DNA of 5,338 bases, taken from assembly GCA_029256345.1 (NCBI GenBank), contig JAQSYC010000130.1:1-5338 (forward strand). Reading direction: 5' to 3'. The position numbers and the translations under genes are program-made. Position 1 is the stretch's first letter. The number at the start of each line of letters is the position of its first letter. A model generated the notes under the pieces. The model was not told the origin of the DNA and ran no database searches. It saw nothing but the letters and a program-made list of their open reading frames with translations. Positions 1 through 5,338 of this stretch are shown piece by piece. The stretch is from Clostridia bacterium. Its GTDB lineage: Bacteria > Bacillota > Clostridia > Lachnospirales > Cellulosilyticaceae.

Positions 1-95
1 CTCCTTAGATAGAAGTATTGCCTAATGGTGGATACCGCACGCCATTTTTCATTACTATTTGTGCCGCAAGCGGTAGCGGCGGAATGGAGATTTAA
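1..95 (+). promoter_or_regulatory. Structured 5' leader of the operon, possible translational switch
   Basis: No convincing gene lies here: every forward frame meets a stop within the first 25 bases. The stretch is GC-richer than its surroundings and can fold in competing ways. AATGG (24-28) can pair with CCATT (42-46). The same CCATT can instead pair with a second AATGG (83-87), whose last two bases are the start of the GGAG ribosome binding site. A hairpin GCCGC (63-67) with GCGGC (76-80) sits just upstream, and ACCGC (34-38) can alternatively pair with GCGGT (70-74). CTCC at 1-4 is also complementary to GGAG at 86-89. GGTGGATACCGC (27-38) resembles the T-box core GGTGGNACCGC but has one extra base. 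The pairings are seen directly; a regulatory role is inferred. The upstream part of any riboswitch would lie outside the window, and no promoter was recognised. Confidence 0.35.
86..89 (+). promoter_or_regulatory. Ribosome binding site of the first gene
   Basis: GGAG lies six bases before the ATG at 96, which is a normal spacing and supports that start. The two G residues at 86-87 belong to the AATGG copy that can pair with CCATT at 42-46, so this site could be masked in one leader fold. Confidence 0.75.
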
Positions 96-455
96 ATGAA
101 ATTTGAAGGTTATCAATATAAATTTAATTTAAATGCTTCTCATCATATTTTAATCAATGATAAACGTAATCAAGCACATCTGCATACTTTCAAACTATCA
201 CTTTTCATTAAAACACCTGATCAAAAATTTGTATTATACAGTGACATGGAGCAGTTAGTCGAAAGCTTTTTACATCCATATAGTAATGAACAGCTTAATC
301 AAATACCACCTTTTGATGAACTGGAGCCAACGCTTGAAAATATAGGAGATATATTTTTTGATAAGCTTAAAGTGGTCTTAAAAGACAAGGGGATGACGCT
401 GGTACAGCTAGAGATTAGCGAGACCCCTGCAAGAGTATACATCGTTAAAGATGAT
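96..455 (+). other. PTPS/QueD-like domain, probably non-catalytic
   Basis: This is the N-terminal domain of the large membrane protein, residues about 1-120. Candidate zinc ligands H16 or H17, H28 and H30 are visible, as are a EPTLENIGD segment and E109 in an ET motif, all in family order. There is no Cys anywhere in the domain, whereas active PTPS and QueD use one just before the HxH pair (residue 24 here is Arg). H60 might align with the catalytic His of the family. The domain precedes the first membrane segment and has no signal peptide, so it is expected in the cytoplasm. It might bind a pterin-like ligand or serve as a scaffold; that is inference. Confidence 0.65.
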
Positions 456-3095
456 GAAGACAATATGGATGGACAGATGCTTGCAAAGTTATTTATGCAT
501 AGTATGACAGAGTTATCTTCTAAGCAAGTTATGAATCAGTTATCAAATAGACAAGATGGTCACGGCGATTTGGAGGTTAAAACAGGAAATATCAATACAG
601 AAAAGCTAGCACCTCTCCAAACAGCAGAAAAAAATGAAATGGATACAGAAATATTTGGGATAGGTGAGACTAGCAGTCATAATGCAGCTCATCTATTTTT
701 GAAAATAGCAGCGGCACTGCTTATATTAATCATTACTGCAATTGCCTTGGTAAGTTATATCAAGCAAAAAGCAGGTGCACCTTGGGGAGCGGATATATAC
801 GGTCATATTTTTAAAGCGGATTTATTATATAGCAGTATAAAAAATGGAGATTTTTATCCGCTTTTCACAAAGGCCTGGTATAACGGCATACAACCCTTTA
901 GGTATTGGGCGCCAGTTCCTTATTATATTCTTGCCGCCTGTGAGTTTTTGACACAGGGAAATGTAGAAAAGGCCTATAGTTTATTTATCGGCTTTGCTTT
1001 TTTAGCAGGAGCACTAGGGTGGCTCTTATGGGGGATTAAAGAAAAAAGAGTTTTTGTTGGACTGGCTTTTGGAGTCCTTTGGTTTTTTATACCGGATAAT
1101 GCACGGGTATTTTTTTCAGAAGGTAATATTCCGCGGGTTGTCATTACGCTGCTGATTCCTTATTTGTTTTATTTTTTATGGCAGTTTGTGTCTTATAAAA
1201 AAAGATGGGCGATGGTACCGATGGCATTAGTTATGATGCTGATCATCCTGAGCCATTTGATGATAGCAGCGATGATAGGCATTGCCTCCTTTATGTATTT
1301 ACTCATTTATGCCCTCATTCACAAAGAAATACTAAAGCCATTCCAAATCCTATTGGCCATGCTCCTAAGCTTTGCAGCTTGTGGTATTTGGGTTTACCCA
1401 GCGCTTTTTGGAGGGCTTTTAGCAATGGACAGTGAAGCGACATCTGATGTTATGAAGTCCCTGAGTATTCCTTTTACCATATCGCTTAATCCTTTTTTAC
1501 GGATGCAGAGTACAGGGTATTTTTATTATGGGTTATCAGTTGTGGGACTTGCAGTTTTTGGGGTGCTTTTTTCAAATAAAAAAAGTCTGCCGGGGTTTAT
1601 GACGGCCATTGTTATATTTTTGGGGACAACAACAGCTTTTGTGCCCTTACTTATCAAACTGCCCCTCAATCAGCTTTTGTGGATGATCAGATTTACACCT
1701 ATGGCTTATGGTTTTTTTATGATGAGTATGCTGAACTGGAAAAAGTGTAAGAACTATATAGTAGCTGTGATGTTAATATTGCTGGCACTGGATAGCTCCT
1801 TATCTTTTAACCTTCCCTTATATGCAGCAGAAAAGCCAACGAAAATTACCCATGTTTTAGATACAGCCAAAAAGATAACCAAGCAAAGGATTTTGCTGCT
1901 TGATAATAGCTTATTTGGTTCTTATCCCTCTTATTATATCGGGGCAGTAGATGAAAAGAGGGATTACGCCTATGGCTGGGCGTGGCAAGGGGCGGCAACA
2001 GCTGAAAACATTGTTTTATTAAATACAGCACTTGAAAAAGGTTATTATATCTACATGTTTGATAGGGCAGTTGAGATGGGCTGTGATACGGTTATTATCA
2101 GAAAGGCTTCGTTACCAAAAGACAAAAAGGATTGGGAGCATTTGAGGGTGGCGGCAGAACTTTCGGCTTATCAGCTTTATGAAGAGACGGAGGAAAGTTA
2201 CGTGCTTCATAGAGATACACCAAAGCAGTTTGGTGTTATTACAAACTATGAGGGCTTATGTATAGGTAAATCAGCCAGTTACGTCACACTCCAATATCCC
2301 TACTTTGAGAAAGGCCGTTCACAGAATATAGAAGATTACACACTAGAAATGCTCAGTCAATACAAAGTCATTTATTTGTCGGACTTTCGCTACAATGTCC
2401 GCAGCAAAGCAGAAGCGCTGCTTAAGAAGTTAGGTGATAAAGGCATAAAAATCATAATAGATATGAATAGAATACCAGTAGATCTCATCACTAACCGTAT
2501 GACTTTTCTAGGTGTTACCGCTCAGCCCATCACACTTGAGACAAAGCTTCCCGAGCTCTTCATGGGGGGGCAGGTATACAGGAGCAAAGCTTTTGAGGAA
2601 ACCTACGAAAAGTGGAACACGGTGTACCTTGATAACTTACCTAAAATGACAGGGTTTTCTTGGATAGAGGGGAAAAGACTGAGTTTTGCAGGGACAGATT
2701 TAAAAGGGAACATCATCTTTTTAGGGTTTAACCTAATGTTTCATGAAATGCAGACAGATGACAAAGAGATAAGCAGCTTGCTTGACACGGTAACAGGGGT
2801 TCAGCCCCTTATGCTGCCAGAACGGGAGATCGCAGCAATAGAGGCAGTATACAGTGAGGATCAAATAAGTATTCGTTCACCAAAGGATGATCTCAATACA
2901 ACGATTGCTTATTTGGATGCTTACAGGAGCAAAGATGATATAGTAGAGAGTCAGAAGCTTTTAAAAGTAGGAAAAGGAATAACCACAGTCAAAATTATTT
3001 ATCCTTATTTAGTAGAAGGCCTCCTTGTTTCACTGATAGGGAGTGTGGGACTGGCCTTGTTACTCATTTTCACATACAAGAGAAAGGGTGATTAG
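96..3095 (+). CDS. Large membrane protein with N-terminal PTPS-like domain, exosortase G-associated
   Basis: A 999-residue protein in three parts. Residues 1-120 resemble 6-pyruvoyl-tetrahydropterin synthase/QueD: an ASHH segment (H16/H17), an HxH pair (H28, H30) that could complete the zinc site, an LNxxPPF...EPTLENIGD stretch (67-85), and an ISET segment with E109 at the usual pterin-anchoring position. The catalytic Cys normally a few residues before HxH is absent, so enzyme activity is doubtful. After a polar linker (about 121-197) come roughly 12 hydrophobic segments (199-568). The loop after the first carries GxDxxxH (D233, H237) and a long aromatic stretch, an arrangement recalling GT-C type membrane glycosyltransferases. 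Residues 575-965 form a large, probably extracellular alpha/beta domain. One last membrane segment (about 971-993) ends in a YKRK tail. I recall this architecture as the 'PTPS-related' membrane family near exosortase G genes. Start chosen on the GGAG at 86-89. The molecular function is unknown; a role in handling a lipid-linked sugar or anchor is inference. Confidence 0.8.
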   Translation: MKFEGYQYKFNLNASHHILINDKRNQAHLHTFKLSLFIKTPDQKFVLYSDMEQLVESFLHPYSNEQLNQIPPFDELEPTLENIGDIFFDKLKVVLKDKGMTLVQLEISETPARVYIVKDDEDNMDGQMLAKLFMHSMTELSSKQVMNQLSNRQDGHGDLEVKTGNINTEKLAPLQTAEKNEMDTEIFGIGETSSHNAAHLFLKIAAALLILIITAIALVSYIKQKAGAPWGADIYGHIFKADLLYSSIKNGDFYPLFTKAWYNGIQPFRYWAPVPYYILAACEFLTQGNVEKAYSLFIGFAFLAGALGWLLWGIKEKRVFVGLAFGVLWFFIPDNARVFFSEGNIPRVVITLLIPYLFYFLWQFVSYKKRWAMVPMALVMMLIILSHLMIAAMIGIASFMYLLIYALIHKEILKPFQILLAMLLSFAACGIWVYPALFGGLLAMDSEATSDVMKSLSIPFTISLNPFLRMQSTGYFYYGLSVVGLAVFGVLFSNKKSLPGFMTAIVIFLGTTTAFVPLLIKLPLNQLLWMIRFTPMAYGFFMMSMLNWKKCKNYIVAVMLILLALDSSLSFNLPLYAAEKPTKITHVLDTAKKITKQRILLLDNSLFGSYPSYYIGAVDEKRDYAYGWAWQGAATAENIVLLNTALEKGYYIYMFDRAVEMGCDTVIIRKASLPKDKKDWEHLRVAAELSAYQLYEETEESYVLHRDTPKQFGVITNYEGLCIGKSASYVTLQYPYFEKGRSQNIEDYTLEMLSQYKVIYLSDFRYNVRSKAEALLKKLGDKGIKIIIDMNRIPVDLITNRMTFLGVTAQPITLETKLPELFMGGQVYRSKAFEETYEKWNTVYLDNLPKMTGFSWIEGKRLSFAGTDLKGNIIFLGFNLMFHEMQTDDKEISSLLDTVTGVQPLMLPEREIAAIEAVYSEDQISIRSPKDDLNTTIAYLDAYRSKDDIVESQKLLKVGKGITTVKIIYPYLVEGLLVSLIGSVGLALLLIFTYKRKGD
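3083..3088 (+). promoter_or_regulatory. Ribosome binding site of the Firmicu-CTERM gene
   Basis: AAAGGG lies inside the last codons of the upstream gene, seven bases before the ATG at 3096. It supports that start, which falls on the base directly after the upstream TAG stop. Confidence 0.7.
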
Positions 3096-3158
3096 ATGAA
3101 AAAGATAATCATACTGATGTGGATGTGCATCCCGCTTATCACCTATGGAGCACCGGCA
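3096..3158 (+). other. Sec signal peptide
   Basis: Residues 1-21 of the Firmicu-CTERM protein have a basic N-terminus (KK), a hydrophobic core (IIILMWMCIPLI) and a small-residue AxA motif (A19-P20-A21). Cleavage would leave S22 as the first mature residue. A Pro directly after A19 makes cleavage there unlikely. Confidence 0.7.
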
Positions 3159-3710
3159 AGTATCAGTCTTGATGGATACTTTGATGATTGGGCAGATAAG
3201 CCAGGGACAGAATTAAGCTATCCGTGGAATAACCCGGGACAGGCCCATACGGTTAAGTGGTACGTTGGCGATACAGACCTCTATCTGTATATTCAAATGG
3301 GTACTAAGGGGGGACAAAATATAGGATATTATCAAATTTATTATTATGTAGATAATGGTAATCGCAAACAGCTGGCGCTAGCCCCTGATAATCCAAGTGG
3401 TGGACGTGTTGCTATTATCGATACCAATGGTGGGTATAATTTTTTAACAACTGATGGATACGTTATAAGAGGCAGCAATAGTGACGGCAAAACCAGCGAC
3501 AAAGCTGAATTTCGTATTCCTTTATCCACTTTTGAAAAGGATGCCAATAATCAAATGTTTACTTTAAGCTTAGAGTTTCCGAATTTGGGCAGCCAATCCC
3601 TAAGCTTTCAGGCAGGCAGCACTTATGCGTATATGGGTATCTTAATCAGTGCAGCGGCAGCGGGACTAGGAATGTTTATTTATAAAAGAAAGCGAAACAA
3701 ACTACAATGA
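3096..3710 (+). CDS. Secreted protein with Firmicu-CTERM-type sorting signal, likely XrtG substrate
   Basis: A 204-residue precursor. An N-terminal signal peptide (MKK then a hydrophobic core) is followed by APA (19-21), a plausible signal peptidase I site, so the mature chain would start at S22. The body opens with ISLDGYFDDW (23-32), the IDGxxDxW opening seen in CBM9-like and DOMON-like beta-sandwich domains. Strand-like stretches rich in Tyr and Thr follow, which fits a small beta fold that may bind carbohydrate or another ligand. The C-terminus is tripartite: a short polar/aromatic motif (GSTYAYMG, 174-181), a small-residue hydrophobic helix (182-195) and a basic tail (KRKRNK, 197-202). 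No LPxTG is present. The exosortase gene overlaps its end by 4 bp, which makes this the obvious dedicated substrate. Cleavage site, ligand and final location are not known. The sorting-signal assignment is from memory of the family and from context. Confidence 0.8.
   Translation: MKKIIILMWMCIPLITYGAPASISLDGYFDDWADKPGTELSYPWNNPGQAHTVKWYVGDTDLYLYIQMGTKGGQNIGYYQIYYYVDNGNRKQLALAPDNPSGGRVAIIDTNGGYNFLTTDGYVIRGSNSDGKTSDKAEFRIPLSTFEKDANNQMFTLSLEFPNLGSQSLSFQAGSTYAYMGILISAAAAGLGMFIYKRKRNKLQ
3606..3707 (+). other. C-terminal sorting signal (Firmicu-CTERM type)
   Basis: Residues 171-204 of the secreted protein form a short motif, a hydrophobic Ala/Gly-rich helix and an Arg/Lys tail, the layout shared by all exosortase and sortase substrates. 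The motif is neither PEP nor LPxTG; Y177, Y179 and G181 stand just before the helix. The immediately following exosortase gene supports the call. The exact cleaved bond cannot be read from the sequence. Confidence 0.7.
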
Positions 3711-4303
3711 TTATTTTAAAAAGTTTATTATTTGTCTTATGGTTGTATATACTGATTACGTTTGAGCGGGGAAAGCTTCACTTTTTTAAATTTGTTGTTG
3801 GAGCGGTTGGTTTATTCTTTTTCTTGATGATTTTCTTTGAACCGTACCTTGTAAGTGTACTAAGTAGGATGGTGACGGTGGTCTCAGGCATCGTTGGAGA
3901 CGCCACTGGGTATTATCAAACCTTCCATGACTATTCACTTATCGTTATAGCCAGAAACCAAGAAGCGATATCACTTTATATTGATTATGAGTGTGCAGGT
4001 GTTATTGAGATTTTAGCCTTTGCAGCGCTTGTATGGTTTTTTCCAATCTATAATACTCTGGAAAAAATAGTTGTTACAGCTCTCGGAATCGTTTGGATTT
4101 TTATGGCAAATATACTCAGGATTTTTACAATCTGTATACTTGTTTATTATTACGGCAACAACATGTTTTATTTTGCCCATACGATTTTTGGAAGAGTTAT
4201 TTTTTACACATTATCCATCGTATTATATTTTTATGTATTTACGAGATCACATATTAAAAGACAAAAGGTAGGTCATGTTTCATATGGAGATCCTATTCAG
4301 TAA
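3707..4303 (+). CDS. xrtG: Exosortase family protein XrtG
   Basis: A 198-residue polytopic membrane protein with about six or seven hydrophobic segments. The exosortase/archaeosortase triad is visible in order and in typical settings: Cys96 in YECAGVIE, Arg138 in ANILRIF and His158 in FAHTIFGR. Known and proposed family members act as membrane cysteine transpeptidases that cut a C-terminal sorting signal on the outer face of the membrane; here the likely substrate is the protein encoded just upstream. It is shorter than many Gram-negative exosortases, which I recall as often above 250 residues, and lacks extra domains. The start ATG overlaps the upstream stop as ATGA. No good Shine-Dalgarno sequence precedes it, so translation is probably coupled to the substrate gene. 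The XrtG subtype rests on neighbourhood (Firmicu-CTERM substrate, paired glycosyltransferase, PTPS-like membrane protein) and Gram-positive style. Confidence 0.88.
   Translation: MIILKSLLFVLWLYILITFERGKLHFFKFVVGAVGLFFFLMIFFEPYLVSVLSRMVTVVSGIVGDATGYYQTFHDYSLIVIARNQEAISLYIDYECAGVIEILAFAALVWFFPIYNTLEKIVVTALGIVWIFMANILRIFTICILVYYYGNNMFYFAHTIFGRVIFYTLSIVLYFYVFTRSHIKRQKVGHVSYGDPIQ
4263..4268 (+). promoter_or_regulatory. Ribosome binding site of the glycosyltransferase gene
   Basis: AAAAGG inside the end of the exosortase gene lies six bases before the ATG at 4275. It favours that start over the in-frame ATG at 4284, for which the spacing would be 15 bases. Confidence 0.6.
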
Positions 4304-5338
4304 AACCCTAAGAGCAATGATTTTTTGGATGGCGTGGATTATCATTCCATTTATCATGGAGATTATTCCAGCGGTCGGCGGCTTCTTTATCCTAATCAAA
4401 AAGAGGTTTGCGATAAAAAAGTATCCTTTTGAAGGCAGTCTGCCTCAAATAACCATCATTATTCCAGTGTACAATTCCTCCAAAACGCTTAGAGGGTGCA
4501 TTCAGTCTATTTATTTGTCTGATTACCCCATGGAGCTTATAGATATCATGCTTGTTGACAATATGAGCAGTGATAATAGTTTTGAAATATTTTCAGACTG
4601 TCAAAAGGAGTTTAAGGGATTGTCACTCAGGTATCTGAGTTCTAAGCAAGGCAAATCCAAGGCACTAAATATGGCGCTTTTTAACAGCGGCGGGAAATAT
4701 ATTATGCACATTGACAGTGATGGGCAGCTCAAGGAAGATGCCATCAAAAATGTTGTGGTAAGATTTGAGCAAAACCAAGAGGTGCACTGTATGACGGGGG
4801 TTATCCTTACGGATCAAAAGTATATTCAAGATACCCCAAATATCTTCTTAAGGATACTTAGGGAGTGTGAGCTTTTTGAATACGCACAGGCATTTTTAGC
4901 AGGCAGAAACTTTGAGTCCGAGATGAATAGTATTTATACCTTATCAGGAGCCTTTTCAGTTTTTAGGAAGTCAGCAGTATTAAAAACACAGCTTTATAAT
5001 AGTGAAACAGTATGTGAAGACACGCATATTACTTTTCAAATGAGACATCTGCTTAAAAAAAATATCCATTTGTGTGAAAATGCCTTGTTTTTTGTAGATC
5101 CTATAGAGGGATTTGATAAGCTTTATACTCAAAGACAGCGATGGCAGAGAGGCGAGATTGAGGTTTCACACATGTTTTTGCAGGATAAGATGGCTGCTTT
5201 TAAAGGATTTTTCAGCAATTTCATGGTGAGACTTTTGATGTATGACCACACTTTTGCTTTTCCAAGGATGATTTGGTATTTTGCACTTATCTTTTTACTT
5301 TTTATGAATTATCCCTTTGAGCTTATTGCAGGGTCAGT
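4275..5338 (+). CDS. Family 2 glycosyltransferase, exosortase G system-associated (3' end cut by window)
   Basis: An open frame of 354 codons runs off the window with no stop. An N-terminal hydrophobic anchor (about 15-41) precedes a GT-A domain that opens with ITIIIPVYN (59-67). Further motifs are VDN (D95), KxKALN (128-132) and the metal-binding DSDG (D147, D149). Then come an acidic ED pair (E248, D249) that fits the catalytic base position, and QRQRW (286-290). D, DxD, ED and QxxRW together mark processive inverting GT2 enzymes such as cellulose, hyaluronan and poly-GlcNAc synthases. New membrane segments begin at about 331. It probably builds or extends a glycan from a nucleotide sugar at the cytoplasmic face; the sugar and acceptor cannot be read. 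It overlaps the exosortase gene by 29 bp, so the two are likely made together. I recall family members of about 430-450 residues, which would leave some 80-100 missing. Confidence 0.87.
   Translation, partial: MFHMEILFSKTLRAMIFWMAWIIIPFIMEIIPAVGGFFILIKKRFAIKKYPFEGSLPQITIIIPVYNSSKTLRGCIQSIYLSDYPMELIDIMLVDNMSSDNSFEIFSDCQKEFKGLSLRYLSSKQGKSKALNMALFNSGGKYIMHIDSDGQLKEDAIKNVVVRFEQNQEVHCMTGVILTDQKYIQDTPNIFLRILRECELFEYAQAFLAGRNFESEMNSIYTLSGAFSVFRKSAVLKTQLYNSETVCEDTHITFQMRHLLKKNIHLCENALFFVDPIEGFDKLYTQRQRWQRGEIEVSHMFLQDKMAAFKGFFSNFMVRLLMYDHTFAFPRMIWYFALIFLLFMNYPFELIAGS

Noticed and set aside
2..25. Tail of an upstream gene ending at TAA 23-25
   Set aside because: Only seven codons are visible, so the frame cannot be told from chance.
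24..49. Intrinsic terminator: AATGG/CCATT hairpin followed by T residues
   Set aside because: The stem is five pairs with a 13-base loop and the T run is short and overlaps the stem, too weak for a credible terminator.
20..90. Cyclic-di-GMP-I (GEMM) riboswitch, because GCCTAA (20-25) and GGTAGC (72-77) recall parts of that motif
   Set aside because: The conserved ACGCAAAG block expected before GCCTAA is absent, and the sequence after GGTAGC does not match the GGGTTACCG-type end.
1205..1435. Plus-strand open frame of 76 codons
   Set aside because: It lies wholly inside the membrane core of the large protein in another frame, has no ribosome site and gives no membrane or domain pattern.
1846..2031. 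Minus-strand open frame of 61 codons
   Set aside because: Antisense to a well-supported coding region, with no recognisable protein features.
3344..3547. Minus-strand open frame of 67 codons
   Set aside because: Antisense to the secreted protein gene; its composition is explained by the codon pattern of the real gene.
3606..3707. Sortase LPxTG or PEP-CTERM signal
   Set aside because: No LPxTG or PEP motif is present; the motif and the adjacent exosortase fit the Firmicu-CTERM type better.
4071..4271. Plus-strand open frame of 66 codons
   Set aside because: Out of frame inside the exosortase gene across the Arg and His triad region; hydrophobicity there is an echo of the membrane segments.
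5055..5062. A8 run in the glycosyltransferase gene as a programmed slippage site
   Set aside because: Such runs are common in AT-rich genomes, the zero frame continues with the conserved QRQRW motif, and no stimulatory structure was seen.

Overview
This is an AT-rich window, with GC judged by eye in the upper 30s percent. It has purine-rich ribosome binding sites and tightly packed genes on one strand, which suggests a low-GC Gram-positive bacterium (Bacillota), most likely a clostridial or related lineage. The species cannot be named from the sequence.

All the coding capacity is one plus-strand operon of four genes with no intergenic spacers. In order they are: (1) a 999-residue membrane protein with an N-terminal 6-pyruvoyl-tetrahydropterin synthase (PTPS)-like domain (96-3095); (2) a 204-residue secreted protein with a signal peptide, a beta-rich body and a C-terminal sorting signal of the Firmicu-CTERM type (3096-3710); (3) a 198-residue exosortase-family membrane protein, XrtG, with the Cys/Arg/His triad (3707-4303); and (4) a family 2 glycosyltransferase with D, DxD, ED and QxxRW motifs, cut by the window end (4275 to 5338 and beyond). 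Gene 2 starts on the base after the gene 1 stop. Gene 3 overlaps gene 2 by 4 bp, and gene 4 overlaps gene 3 by 29 bp. This points to a single transcript and translational coupling.

The gene content matches what I recall as the Gram-positive exosortase G cassette, which is known almost only from comparative genomics. The likely logic is as follows. Gene 2 is exported by Sec and held in the membrane by its C-terminal segment. XrtG cleaves or transfers it at that segment. The glycosyltransferase and the large membrane protein supply or modify a glycan or lipid-linked partner for the processed protein. The cleavage and exosortase roles are inferred from family knowledge; the transfer target and the glycan link are speculation.

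The first 95 bases hold no convincing gene. They contain a locally GC-rich leader with competing base-pairing options around the first ribosome binding site, and a short stretch resembling, but not matching, the T-box motif. It may be the 3' end of a cis-regulatory RNA whose body lies upstream of the window.
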